From DATCYZ01 sp036526195 (lineage in GTDB: Bacteria > Pseudomonadota > Gammaproteobacteria > Burkholderiales > SG8-39): a stretch of DNA of 34,666 nucleotides. The stretch covers positions 1-34,666 of the forward strand of contig DATCYZ010000008.1 of the NCBI GenBank assembly GCA_036526195.1, written 5' to 3'. The notes under the pieces are model-generated. The model worked only from the letters and a program-made list of their open reading frames with translations, did no database searches and was not told the DNA's origin. This document shows, piece by piece, positions 21,581-30,208 of the stretch (its first letter is position 1; each line of letters begins with the position of its first letter). The translations under genes were made by a program, and so were the position numbers.

Positions 21581-22828
21581 ATGAAAATCGACCTTGCGAA
21601 GGTGCTGCGGCCGGGCGACGGCGTGATCTGGGGGCAGTCCACGGGCGAGCCGCAGGCGCTGGTGGAAGCCTTCGTCGAACAGCGCGCCGCCTATCGCGGC
21701 GCGACCGCCTTCCTCGGCATTTCCTACTCGGGCATCGTGCGCCCGGAGCACGCCGACGTGCTGCGGTTTTCCTCCTATGCCGGCACCGGCACCAACCGGG
21801 CCCTGACCGCGGCCGGGGTGCTCGAGATCCACCCGCATCCCTATTCCCGCTTCGGCGCGCTGATTCGCGCCGGCAGGCTGCGCGCCGACGTGGTCTTCGT
21901 GCAGGTGAGCCCGCCGAACGCCCGCGGCGAGCACAGCCTCGGCCTGTCGCACGAGTACCTGTTGCCCGCACTGGAGGGCGCGCGCGCCATCGTCGTCGAG
22001 ATCAATGATCAGGTGCCCTGGGTACATGGCGAGCGCACCCTGAAGGCGGCGGACTTCGCGCTGTCGATCGAAACCTCGCGCGCGCCGATCGAGGCGCCGG
22101 CGGCGAAGGTCGGGGAAATCGAGCGGGCGATCGCCACGCACGCAGCTGCCTTCATCCCCGACGGCGCGACGCTCGAGTTCGGGCTCGGCGCGCTGCCCGA
22201 CGCGGTGCTGGCGGCGCTCGCCGATCGCAAGGACCTCGGCGTGCATTCAGGCGCGCTCGGCGACAGCCTGATCGCGCTCATCGAGCGCGGCGTGGTCACC
22301 AATGCGAGGAAGCCGATCGACGCCGGTCGCGTGGTGGGCGGCGTCCTGATGGGCAGCCGGCGCCTGTTCGACTTCGCGCACGAGAATGCGGTATTCCACC
22401 TGCGCTCCTCCGACTACACCCATGCGGGCGCCACGCTCGGACGACTGCCGAAGTTCGTGGCCATCAACTCCGCCGTGGAAGTCGACCTCACCGGCCAGGT
22501 GAACGCGGAAGTCGCCAACGGCGCCTATGTCGGGGCCGTCGGCGGCGCGCTCGACTTCATCCGCGCGGCGAATGCCTCGGCCGGCGGCGTGTCGCTCATC
22601 TGCCTGCCCGCGGCCGTCGGCACGAAGGCCTCGCGCATCGTCGCCACGCTCTCGGGGCCGGTGGCCACGCCGCGCAGCGAGGCCGGCGTCTTCGTCACCG
22701 AGCACGGCGCCGCCGACCTGCGCGGCCTCACCCTGCGCGAGCGCGCGAAGCGCATGCTCGCGATCGCGGCGCCGGCGTTTCGCGAGCCGCTCGAGCGCGA
22801 GGCGCGCGCGCAGGGACTGCTCGGCTGA
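21581..22828 (+). CDS. Acetyl-CoA hydrolase/transferase-family protein
   Basis: This 415-residue protein belongs to the acetyl-CoA hydrolase/CoA-transferase family, like 4-hydroxybutyrate CoA-transferase. Typical segments are LEFGLGALPDAVLAAL, GVHSGALGDSLIALIERGVV, NSAVEVDLTGQVNAEV and the C-terminal VFVTEHGAADLRGLTLRERA. The members transfer CoA between small organic acids. Acceptor specificity cannot be read here. It starts 42 bases from the divergent RutE-like gene and is followed after 5 bases by the glycosyltransferase fusion. Confidence 0.87.
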   Translation: MKIDLAKVLRPGDGVIWGQSTGEPQALVEAFVEQRAAYRGATAFLGISYSGIVRPEHADVLRFSSYAGTGTNRALTAAGVLEIHPHPYSRFGALIRAGRLRADVVFVQVSPPNARGEHSLGLSHEYLLPALEGARAIVVEINDQVPWVHGERTLKAADFALSIETSRAPIEAPAAKVGEIERAIATHAAAFIPDGATLEFGLGALPDAVLAALADRKDLGVHSGALGDSLIALIERGVVTNARKPIDAGRVVGGVLMGSRRLFDFAHENAVFHLRSSDYTHAGATLGRLPKFVAINSAVEVDLTGQVNAEVANGAYVGAVGGALDFIRAANASAGGVSLICLPAAVGTKASRIVATLSGPVATPRSEAGVFVTEHGAADLRGLTLRERAKRMLAIAAPAFREPLEREARAQGLLG

Positions 22829-22833
22829 GCGGC

Positions 22834-24540
22834 ATGCTGCGCAGCCTGCTGGCACAGGTGTTCAGGCGGCGTGCCCCCGCCAGCGCGCCGGCCCTGCGCG
22901 CCGCGCGCCAGGGGCGCGCGGACAGCGTCGTGTTCGTCGCCAACATGGAGGCCCCGGTCCGGGTCGGCCCGGACGCGCGGCTTCGGTCCGACGTGGCCAG
23001 CGTGCGCCTGCGCAGTTTCCTCGCCGCGTCGCGGCTCGCCACATCGCGTCCCGTGTACCTGTTGCCGCCCGACCTGCTCGCGGACGAACCGGACCACGAA
23101 GGCCTGGCTTCGGCCGCGACGGTAGTGGTGACGAAATTCTCGACCTCGGAACTCCTTGCCCATTCGCAACGCTTCGAGCGGATGCTGGCGTGGCTCGCCG
23201 GGGCGCGCGGGCGTGTCAGGCTGGTCGCGGACCTGACCGACAACTACGCGGCGCTCGGCGATGCCGAAGGCCGGCCCTTCCTCGAGCGCTACCAGCGGAT
23301 GCTCGGCGAATGCTGCACCCTGACGGTGCCGTGTGCCGCGCTGCTCGAGGATCTCCGGCCGTACGCGCGGCACGGCATCCACCTCATCGAGGATCCGTAC
23401 GAATCGCCCCGTGCGCTCGCGCCGCGCGCGGTCGCCGGCGCGCCCGTCGGCCTGTGCTGGTTCGGCCAGCTCGGCGCGCAGAACATCGATTCCGTCGCGC
23501 GTGGGCTGGCGCAGGCCGCGAGCGGCCTCGGCGGGCGCGCGGCGGAACTCAGGCTGGTCACGCATGCCTCGCGCCGCGACCTTGCGGACGAGGTGGCGCG
23601 ACGCCTGGCGCAGGCGCACCCCGCGGTGGCGACGACCTTCATCCCATGGTCGCTGGAGGCGACCTGGCGTGCCATCGAGGCCAGCGACCTCGTGATCCTG
23701 CCCCAGGCCCACGACGATCGCTGGGGGCGGGTGAAATCGCATAATCGACTGGTCGAATCCATTCGCTGCGGACGGCTGGCGATCGCCTCACCCATCCCTT
23801 CCTACCTCGAGCTTGCCGACTACGCCTGCGTCGGCGAGGACCTGGGCCGGGGGGTCGAATGGGCGCTGGCCAATCCCGGGGCGGCGCTCGAGCGCCTGCG
23901 CGCGGGCCAGGAGCATGTGTCCGCGCGCTTTTCCCCGGGGCGGATCGCCGACGCCTGGGCGGCTTTGCTCGCCGGCGACGCCCCGCCAGCCTTTTCGCCC
24001 CCCGACTCCGGGACCCCGGTCCGCCTGAATCTCGGCTGTGGCGACAAGATCCTGCCGGGGTACGTCAATGTCGACGTCGCCGAGAGCCGCGCAGGGCGGC
24101 GCCCGGACGTGCTGTGCGACCTGCGCGCGCTCACGCCCTTCGACACCGCGAGCGTGGACGAGGTGCTTGCGGTCCACGTGGTCGAGCATTTCTGGCGCTG
24201 GGAAGTGGTGGGGGTGCTGCGCGAATGGGCGCGCGTGCTGAAACCGGGCGGAATGATGATCCTCGAGTGCCCGAACCTGCAGAGCGCCTGCGAGGCGCTG
24301 CTCAAGGACCCCGCCGGCGCGGCCGGCCCCGGACAGGAGGGCCAGCGCACGATGTGGGTGTTCTACGGCGATCCTGCCTGGAAGGACCCGCTCATGTGCC
24401 ATCGCTGGAACTACACGCCCCAGAGCCTCGCCGCCGTGATGGCGGAGGCCGGCCTGGTCGAGATCCGGCAGGAACCGGCGCAGTTCAAGCTGCGCGAACC
24501 GCGCGACATGCGGGTGGTCGGCGTGGCGCCGCCTCGCTGA
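22834..24540 (+). CDS. Glycosyltransferase-methyltransferase fusion
   Basis: This 568-residue protein combines two enzymes. Residues about 30-385 resemble a GT-B-type glycosyltransferase: a Rossmann-like segment near CWFGQLGAQNIDS and a donor-site stretch RVKSHNRLVESIRCGRLAIASPIPS. Residues about 395-568 are a class I SAM methyltransferase, with motif I VRLNLGCGDKILPGYVNVDV, then VLAVHVVEHFWRWEVVGVL and ARVLKPGGMMILECPN. The combination suggests modification of a cell-surface glycan, perhaps adding a methylated sugar. No signal peptide. It starts 5 bases after the CoA-transferase gene. Both halves are intact. Confidence 0.82.
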   Translation: MLRSLLAQVFRRRAPASAPALRAARQGRADSVVFVANMEAPVRVGPDARLRSDVASVRLRSFLAASRLATSRPVYLLPPDLLADEPDHEGLASAATVVVTKFSTSELLAHSQRFERMLAWLAGARGRVRLVADLTDNYAALGDAEGRPFLERYQRMLGECCTLTVPCAALLEDLRPYARHGIHLIEDPYESPRALAPRAVAGAPVGLCWFGQLGAQNIDSVARGLAQAASGLGGRAAELRLVTHASRRDLADEVARRLAQAHPAVATTFIPWSLEATWRAIEASDLVILPQAHDDRWGRVKSHNRLVESIRCGRLAIASPIPSYLELADYACVGEDLGRGVEWALANPGAALERLRAGQEHVSARFSPGRIADAWAALLAGDAPPAFSPPDSGTPVRLNLGCGDKILPGYVNVDVAESRAGRRPDVLCDLRALTPFDTASVDEVLAVHVVEHFWRWEVVGVLREWARVLKPGGMMILECPNLQSACEALLKDPAGAAGPGQEGQRTMWVFYGDPAWKDPLMCHRWNYTPQSLAAVMAEAGLVEIRQEPAQFKLREPRDMRVVGVAPPR

Positions 24541-24558
24541 GCGCCCGCGGACGGGCGC
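24541..24558. terminator. Hairpin at a convergent gene junction
   Basis: GCGCCCG (24541-24547) pairs with CGGGCGC (24552-24558) around a CGGA loop, directly after the stop codon of the fusion gene and 10 bases before the stop of the converging MFS gene. No T run follows in either direction, so it may be a weak bidirectional terminator. Confidence 0.4.
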
Positions 24559-24568
24559 CGACGCCGCC

Positions 24569-25801
24569 TCAGCGGAAATCCCGCAACGTCTTCACCGTCC
24601 AGAACGGCGCCGCGGCGAGCAGGATGCAGCACACCGAGACCGCGAAGCCGGTGCGGTAACCGTCGGTCAGGTCGTACAGCACCCCGCCGAGCAGCGAGCC
24701 GAGCGCGGCGCCGAGGGCGTTGGTCGAGTAGATGGTGCCGTAGATCGTGGCCACTCGCGGGCCGGCGAAGTACTTCGCGCAGACCGAGGAGATGACCGGG
24801 CCGCGCACCCCCATGCACAGGCCGAACACCACGACAAACACGCCGAGCAGCGGACCCGAGGGAATCCCGGCCAGCACCAGCAGGATCAGCATCCCGAGCC
24901 CGGTGCCGATGAAGCTCGCCGTGACCGCCTGCCGGACGCCGAAGCGATCGGACATGAAGCCGCTGCCCATGACGCTGGAGGCCGAGAGCATGCCGAGCAC
25001 GCCGAAGGCGCTCGCCGCAACCAGCGGCGAGAAGCCGGCATCGATGAAGAACACCACCAACTGCACCAGGATGATGAACATGCCCACCGAGGTGAAAAAG
25101 AAGGCCTGCGCGAGCGCCCAGTACAGCGGCGAGCGCAGCGCGGAGCGCAGCGTCCAGCCGGACTGCGCCGCATCCGGCTTTGCGTCGCCGCGCAGCAGCG
25201 GATGGCCGGCCTCGAATCGCTTCCAGGGCAGGCCGAACACGATGAGCGGCAGGGCGAGCAGCAGCAGGCCGCCCAGCACCCGGTAGGCCATGCGCCAGTC
25301 GAGCTGGCCCACCAGCGCCTGCGTGATCGGCACGAACAACATCGCGCCGACCCCGAACCCGGCGTAGGCGATGCCGAGCGCGGTGGAGAGCCGCGTGCGG
25401 TACCAGCGCGAGAGCAGGCCCGAGCCGGGCACCATGCCGGTAAAGCTCACGCCGACGCCCACGGCGACCCCCACCAGCACGTAGAACTGCCACAGGCTGC
25501 CGAGACTGCCGGCGGCCATGAACGCCGAGCCGAGGATGGCGAGGCCGACGGCGTACACCCAGCGCGCACCGAGCCGGTCGAAGGCCATGCCGACGAAGGG
25601 CGCGCAGAAGCCGTTCACCAGCAGATAGAGAGAATAGACGCTGGTCAGCTGGGAGCGGCTCCAGCCGAACTCCTGCTCGAGCGGTCGCAGGAACACCGAA
25701 TAGGTGTCGCCGATGCCGCGCCCGAGGAGGTTGAGGAGGAAGGCCGTGCCGAGCACCACCAGCGCGGTGCGGCGCAAGCCGCGATCCGCCTCCGCACTCA
25801 A
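24569..25801 (-). CDS. MFS transporter
   Basis: This 410-residue membrane carrier is of the major facilitator superfamily, likely an organic-acid or oxalate/formate-like porter. It has 12 hydrophobic spans, a cytoplasmic loop AFDRLGARW after span 2 and MSDRFGVRQ at the equivalent place in the second half. No ATG precedes the first span, so TTG 25801 is inferred as the start; it overlaps the pncB stop as TTGA, so the two are translationally coupled. Substrate unknown; coupling to pncB suggests a nicotinate-type compound. Confidence 0.82.
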   Translation of the reverse strand: MSAEADRGLRRTALVVLGTAFLLNLLGRGIGDTYSVFLRPLEQEFGWSRSQLTSVYSLYLLVNGFCAPFVGMAFDRLGARWVYAVGLAILGSAFMAAGSLGSLWQFYVLVGVAVGVGVSFTGMVPGSGLLSRWYRTRLSTALGIAYAGFGVGAMLFVPITQALVGQLDWRMAYRVLGGLLLLALPLIVFGLPWKRFEAGHPLLRGDAKPDAAQSGWTLRSALRSPLYWALAQAFFFTSVGMFIILVQLVVFFIDAGFSPLVAASAFGVLGMLSASSVMGSGFMSDRFGVRQAVTASFIGTGLGMLILLVLAGIPSGPLLGVFVVVFGLCMGVRGPVISSVCAKYFAGPRVATIYGTIYSTNALGAALGSLLGGVLYDLTDGYRTGFAVSVCCILLAAAPFWTVKTLRDFR

Positions 25802-26994
25802 CGCGCCGGCGCCTTCTTCGCGGGGTCCTCGAGCCCGAACACCTGTCGCAGGTACGCGAGGTAGCCCTCGTCGGTGCTGACCGTCTTTCCGGGAGCGTCC
25901 GAGATCTTCGCCACCGGCTGGCCGTTGCACCGGATCATCTTGATGACGATGTTGATCGGGGTGACCCCGAGGTCATTGGTGAGGTTGGTGCCGATGCCGA
26001 AGGAGGTGCGGGTGCGGCCATGGAAGCGGCGCGCGATCTCGATGGCGAGCGGAAACGACAGTTGGTCGGAAAAGATCAGCGTCTTGGTGCGCGGGTCGAC
26101 GCGGTTCTTCTCGTAGTGCGCGATCATGCGCTCCCCCCACGCGAACGGGTCGCCGGAATCGTGGCGCGCCCCGTCAAACAGCTTGCAGAAGTACATGTCG
26201 AAATCGCGCAGGAAGGCTTCCAGCCCGTAGGTGTCCGACAGCGCGATGCCGAGGTCGCCGCGGTACTCCTTCGCCCACATGTCCATGGCGTAGATCTGCG
26301 AATCGCGCAGGCGCGGCCCGAGCGCCTGGCAGGCCTGCATGTACTCGTGGCCGAGGGTGCCGAGCGGCGTGAGGCCGTTGCGCATGGCGAACCAGACATT
26401 CGAGGTGCCGGCGAAGTACTGCGGCACCTCGCGCTTGAGCGTTTGCAGCACCTCTTCCTGCCAGTCGCGCGCGTAGCGGCGCCGGGTGCCGAAATCGGAA
26501 ATGCCGAACTCGAGCGCGGATTCCACGGTGCGCACCAGCTCGATCTTGGCGGCGAGGCGACGCCGGCCCTCGGCCCGATCGGCCGGCTTTCCATGGTGGC
26601 GGAAATACACCTCCGACACGATCGCCAGCACCGGGATCTCGTAGAGGATGGTGTGCAGCCAGGGTCCGCTGATCGGGATCTCGATTTCGCCCGGCGCCTG
26701 CCCGCGCTCGACGCGGATGTATTTCTCGTTGAAGTGGAACAGGCCGAGGAAGTCGACGAAATCCGACTTCATGAAGCGCAGGCGCCGCAGGTACTCGAGC
26801 TCCGGCTCGCTGAAGCGCAGCGCACAGAGCTGCCCGACTTCGTCCCGGATCTCGTCGAGGTAGGGCGTCAGGTCGACACCGGGGGTGCGGCAGCGGAACC
26901 GGTACTCGACCTGCGCCCCGGGGAAATGGTGCAGGACGACCTGCATCATCGTGAACTTGTAGAGGTCGGTATCGAGCAGGGACTGGACGATCAT
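25798..26994 (-). CDS. pncB: Nicotinate phosphoribosyltransferase
   Basis: This 398-residue enzyme makes nicotinate mononucleotide in NAD salvage. Characteristic segments are the N-terminal MIVQSLLDTDLYKFTMMQ, VEYRFRCR, FGTRRRYARDWQE, GTSNVWFAMRNGLTPLGTLGHE, GARHDSGDPFAWGERMI (phosphoribosyl/phospho-His region) and TKTLIFSDQLSFPLAIEI. The length fits PncB. ATG 26994 begins the canonical start. The TTGA overlap with the MFS gene supports an uptake-plus-salvage operon. It is divergent from the SRAP gene. Confidence 0.95.
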   Translation of the reverse strand: MIVQSLLDTDLYKFTMMQVVLHHFPGAQVEYRFRCRTPGVDLTPYLDEIRDEVGQLCALRFSEPELEYLRRLRFMKSDFVDFLGLFHFNEKYIRVERGQAPGEIEIPISGPWLHTILYEIPVLAIVSEVYFRHHGKPADRAEGRRRLAAKIELVRTVESALEFGISDFGTRRRYARDWQEEVLQTLKREVPQYFAGTSNVWFAMRNGLTPLGTLGHEYMQACQALGPRLRDSQIYAMDMWAKEYRGDLGIALSDTYGLEAFLRDFDMYFCKLFDGARHDSGDPFAWGERMIAHYEKNRVDPRTKTLIFSDQLSFPLAIEIARRFHGRTRTSFGIGTNLTNDLGVTPINIVIKMIRCNGQPVAKISDAPGKTVSTDEGYLAYLRQVFGLEDPAKKAPAR

Positions 26995-27017
26995 CGTGGC
27001 GCGCCCGACTGGGAGAG

Positions 27018-27033
27018 CAGCGCATCTGCGCTG
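27018..27033. promoter_or_regulatory. Inverted repeat between pncB and the SRAP gene
   Basis: CAGCGCA (27018-27024) and TGCGCTG (27027-27033) form a perfect 16-base near-palindrome with a TC spacer, in the 68-base gap between the divergent starts at 26994 and 27063. It is a plausible operator site. No regulator is known for it. Confidence 0.3.
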
Positions 27034-27062
27034 GGTGCCCGCGCCATTGTACAGTGACGCCC

Positions 27063-27728
27063 ATGTGCGGCCGGTTTGCATTGCATAGCGACCCTCGCGT
27101 CATCGCGCTGCAGTTCGCGCTGGAGCGGTTGCCGGCGCTGCCCCCGGCACGCTACAACATCGCGCCGACGGCGAGCGTGCTGGTGGTGCGCGCCGGCGCC
27201 GCAACGCCGCGCGAGGGCGCCCTGGTGCGCTGGGGCCTGGTGCCGCGCTGGGCGAAGGATGCGAAGATGGGCGCGCGCATGAACAACGCGCGCGCCGAAA
27301 CCGTCGCGGAAAAGCCCTCGTTTCGCGAGGCGTACCGGCGCCGCCGCTGCCTGGTTGCCGCCGACGGCTTCTACGAATGGCAGCCGGTGGACGGCCGCAA
27401 GCTGCCCTGGTACGTGACCCCGGCAAACGAACCGCTGTTCGCCTTCGCGGGGCTGTGGGAATCGTGGAACGGTCCCGACGGGCCGCTCGAGACCTGCTGC
27501 ATCGTCACCACGGAGGCGAACGCGGCCATGGCGCCGATCCACGAGCGCATGCCGGTGATGGTGTTTCCGCAGGACTACGCCCGCTGGCTCGATTGCGCGG
27601 GCGGACAGGACGTCTCCGACCTGCTGGCGCCCTGCGCGCCGCAGGCGATCCGGACGCGGCGGGTCAGCACCGCGGTCAATCGCGCCGCCAACGACGTTCC
27701 CGAACTGATCGAACCGCTCGCCGACTGA
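27063..27728 (+). CDS. SRAP-domain (YedK/HMCES) abasic-site protein
   Basis: This 221-residue protein is an SRAP-family member, which crosslinks to abasic sites in single-stranded DNA through Cys2. The start ATG 27063 is set by MCGRF, because Cys2 must be exposed after Met removal. Active-site residues fall in the asparagine-glutamate motif MNNARAETVAEKPSF, and a histidine in PIHERMPVMV. The VTTEANAAMAPIHERMP block is diagnostic of the family. No LexA box is seen upstream, so SOS control is not supported, though lexA is about 2.5 kb away. Confidence 0.93.
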   Translation: MCGRFALHSDPRVIALQFALERLPALPPARYNIAPTASVLVVRAGAATPREGALVRWGLVPRWAKDAKMGARMNNARAETVAEKPSFREAYRRRRCLVAADGFYEWQPVDGRKLPWYVTPANEPLFAFAGLWESWNGPDGPLETCCIVTTEANAAMAPIHERMPVMVFPQDYARWLDCAGGQDVSDLLAPCAPQAIRTRRVSTAVNRAANDVPELIEPLAD

Positions 27729-27739
27729 AGCGCACGCCT

Positions 27740-30007
27740 TCAGCGCGCCTGCAGCGCGCGCCAGACGCGCTCGGGCGTGGCGGGCATGTCAAGGTCCTGC
27801 ACGCCGCGCGCGCGCAGCGCGTCGAGCACCGCGTTCATCACCGCAGGCATCGCGCCGCTGCAGCCGGACTCCCCGACGCCCTTCGCCCCCAGCGGATTGG
27901 TCCCGGTCGGCACGGGGTGCGCCTGTACCGCGAAGCCTTCCGGCAGGTCGTCCGCGCGCGGCATGGCATAGTCCATGAAGCTTGCCGTGAGCAACTGGCC
28001 GGTTTCGTCGTACACCGCCTGTTCGCACAGGACCTGTCCCGCGCCCTGCATGACGCCGCCGTGCACCTGTCCTTCCACCAGCACCGGCTCGAGCAGCGTG
28101 CCGATGTCGTCGACCGCGGTGTAGCGCGCGAGCCGGGTTTCGCCCGTCTCGGGATCGATCTCGACCTCCGCGACATGGCAGCCGTTCGGGTAGGTCACGC
28201 CGAACTTGCCGCCCGCATCGCAATCGAGCGGATGGCTGCCGGCGCCGGCCAGCCGCGCGGCAAGCCGCTCGAGCGTGACCGTCATGCCGTTGGCCGAGAA
28301 GGTTCCGGCCGAGAAGCGCAATTCGTGCTCATGCGCGCCCAGCGCCTCGGCGGCGTGCGGTCGTGCCTTCTCGACCAGCGCCGCGGCAAGCAGCTTGAAC
28401 GCACTGCCCTGCCCGAGGGCGGTGCGCGAGCCGCCGGTGCCATTGCCGACGATCTTCGCGTCGGGATCGCTCGCGCGGTAGCGCACGCGTGCCGCGGGAA
28501 ACCCGGATTCGCGCGCGAACAGGTTGACGAAGGTGGTCTCGTGCCCCTGTCCCGAGGCCTGCGCCACGCAGTACAGCGTGGGCACGCCTTCGGCGTCGAA
28601 GCGCACCAGCACTTGGTCCTGCGGCGCGGCACCACCGCCGCTCGCCTCGAGGTAGCTCGCCAGGCCGATGCCGCGCAGGCGCCCGGCGGCCGCGCTCGCC
28701 GCGCGGCGCGCGGCAAACCCCGCCCAGTCGGCGGCCTTCAGGCCATGGTCGAGGACCGCCTCGAAGTGGCCGCAGTCGTACACCGTGCCGTTCGCCGTGG
28801 TGTACGGCATCTCCGCCGGCGTGATGAAATTCCTGCGGCGCGTCGCGATCGGGTCCAGGCCGTGCTCGGCGCAGGCGTGCTCGATGAGCCGCTCGATGGC
28901 GAACGCGATGTCGGGTCGTCCTGCGCCGCGGTACGCGGACACCGGCATGGTGTTGGTGTAGACCAGGCGCGAGCGCATCGCCAGCGCGGGCACGCGATAC
29001 ACCCCGCCCATGGTGACCGCGAGGTTGTTGCTGCCGACGAACGCGCCCCAGGCCGAGGCGTAGGCGCCGAGGTCGGCAACATCGTCCCAGCGCAGCGCGA
29101 GGATGCGGCCCTCGGCATCGAGGCCGATCTCCCCGCTCAGCGTGAGCGCGCGTCCATGGAAGTCCGAGAGGAAGGAATCGGTGCGCGGCCCGGTCCACTT
29201 GACCGGGCGGCCAAGCCGCTTCGCGGCCAGCATGCAGCAGAACAGCTCCGGGTAGGGGGTGCTGCGCGTGCCGAAGCTGCCGCCGACGTCTTCGGCCACG
29301 AAATGCAGCCGCTCGCCGGGGACGCCGGCCACCGGCGCCACGCGCGCGCGCAGGTTGCCGATCCCCTGCGAGGGCGTGCAGATCACGTAGCGGTCCTCGC
29401 CCGGTTCGTGGCGCACCACGCAGGCACGCGGCTCGATCGGGTTGCTCACCAGTCGCTGGCTGCGCAGCGTGAGGCGGCTGCGATGGTGCGCGCGGGCGAG
29501 CGCCGCCTCCACCGCGGCCGCGTCGCCGCGGGCGAATTCCATCGCCAGGTTGCCGGGGATGGCGTCGTGCACCAGCGGCGCGCCGGCCGCCAGCGCCGCA
29601 TCCGCCTGCGACACCGGGTCGCGTTCGCGGTACGTCACGCCGACCGCCTCCGCGGCATCCTGCGCGCGGGCCGGCGTGTCGGCCACCACGAACGCCACGG
29701 GTTCGCCGACGAAACGCACGCGCCCCTCGGCCAATACCGGGTAGTCCGGCTTGCGCATCGGCTTGCCGTCGGTGCCCTCGAACGGCACCCCGCCCTGTAT
29801 CGTGCCCCAGCCTTCGGCGGCGAAGTCCGCCGCCAGCAGCACCGCGCGCACGCCCGGCATCGCCAGCGCCGCGGCCGCATCGACCGACACGAGGTCGGCG
29901 TGCGCGTGCGGCGAGCGCAGCACGGCGGCGTACAACTGATCCGGAAAGTTCCAGTCCGAGGTGAAGCGGCCGCGACCGGTCAGCAGCCTGTCGTCTTCTC
30001 TGCGCAT
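27740..30007 (-). CDS. Orphan molybdenum hydroxylase large subunit (CoxL/XdhB-like)
   Basis: This 755-residue protein is the molybdopterin-binding large subunit of the xanthine dehydrogenase/CO dehydrogenase family. The cofactor-binding motif SAYRGAGRPD, GGSFGTRSTPYPE, and the C-terminal GAKGVGESGCSGA, whose glutamate is the catalytic base, are intact. The form I CO dehydrogenase motif AYxCSFR is absent, so CO oxidation is not indicated. No medium (FAD) or small (2Fe-2S) subunit gene is adjacent. A single short N-terminal difference is noted: it starts at MRREDDRLLTG, somewhat shorter than usual, and an in-frame stop (TGA) precedes the ATG. Substrate unknown. Confidence 0.85.
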   Translation of the reverse strand: MRREDDRLLTGRGRFTSDWNFPDQLYAAVLRSPHAHADLVSVDAAAALAMPGVRAVLLAADFAAEGWGTIQGGVPFEGTDGKPMRKPDYPVLAEGRVRFVGEPVAFVVADTPARAQDAAEAVGVTYRERDPVSQADAALAAGAPLVHDAIPGNLAMEFARGDAAAVEAALARAHHRSRLTLRSQRLVSNPIEPRACVVRHEPGEDRYVICTPSQGIGNLRARVAPVAGVPGERLHFVAEDVGGSFGTRSTPYPELFCCMLAAKRLGRPVKWTGPRTDSFLSDFHGRALTLSGEIGLDAEGRILALRWDDVADLGAYASAWGAFVGSNNLAVTMGGVYRVPALAMRSRLVYTNTMPVSAYRGAGRPDIAFAIERLIEHACAEHGLDPIATRRRNFITPAEMPYTTANGTVYDCGHFEAVLDHGLKAADWAGFAARRAASAAAGRLRGIGLASYLEASGGGAAPQDQVLVRFDAEGVPTLYCVAQASGQGHETTFVNLFARESGFPAARVRYRASDPDAKIVGNGTGGSRTALGQGSAFKLLAAALVEKARPHAAEALGAHEHELRFSAGTFSANGMTVTLERLAARLAGAGSHPLDCDAGGKFGVTYPNGCHVAEVEIDPETGETRLARYTAVDDIGTLLEPVLVEGQVHGGVMQGAGQVLCEQAVYDETGQLLTASFMDYAMPRADDLPEGFAVQAHPVPTGTNPLGAKGVGESGCSGAMPAVMNAVLDALRARGVQDLDMPATPERVWRALQAR

Positions 30008-30036
30008 GAGGATTCAGCGGGCCCGGGAAAACAGTC

Positions 30037-30099
30037 ATGGTAACGCGCAGCCGGGCCGCCGGACGCGAAACAGGGCCCTATGGTAACGCGTGTGTTACC
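30037..30099. promoter_or_regulatory. Candidate operator (GGTAAC repeats) upstream of the CoxL-like gene
   Basis: GGTAAC (30082-30087) and GTTACC (30094-30099) form a perfect inverted repeat with a 6-base spacer. A half-site copy, ATGGTAACGCG, occurs at 30037-30047 and again at 30080-30090, 43 bases apart, in the same orientation. They lie between the minus-strand CoxL-like start (30007) and lexA (30209). This spacing on the helix and the similarity to the 34-bp palindrome core suggest TetR-type operator DNA, which is an inference. Confidence 0.5.
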
Positions 30100-30147
30100 G
30101 TTTGATCGGACGACGCCCTCCCCCGCAAGCCGGCGCCAGGGAGCACG

Positions 30148-30180
30148 TTGCACCCTCCCGATTACTGGATATAATCACAC
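30148..30180 (+). promoter_or_regulatory. lexA promoter with candidate LexA box
   Basis: TTGCAC (30148-30153) and TATAAT (30170-30175) are separated by 16 bases, a good sigma-70-type pair, 33 bases before the LexA start. CTGG-N8-ACAC at 30165-30180 overlaps the -10 and differs at two of the eight outer bases from the LexA consensus CTGT-N8-ACAG. Autoregulation is plausible but the box is imperfect. Confidence 0.6.
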
Positions 30181-30208
30181 AGGTGTAAATAAGGACAGTC
30201 CCCTGCCC

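Noticed and set aside
26995..27062. LexA box upstream of the SRAP gene
   Set aside because: An ACAG half-site is present at 27051-27054, but no CTGT lies at the required distance.
27740..30007. Aerobic (form I) CO dehydrogenase large subunit
   Set aside because: The form I motif AYxCSFR is replaced by AYRGAGRP, and the FAD and FeS subunits are not present.
27377..30043. Very long plus-strand open reading frame opposite the CoxL-like gene
   Set aside because: Its product is Arg/His/Ala-rich with no family features, it overlaps a well-conserved gene on the other strand and part of the SRAP gene; a by-product of high GC.
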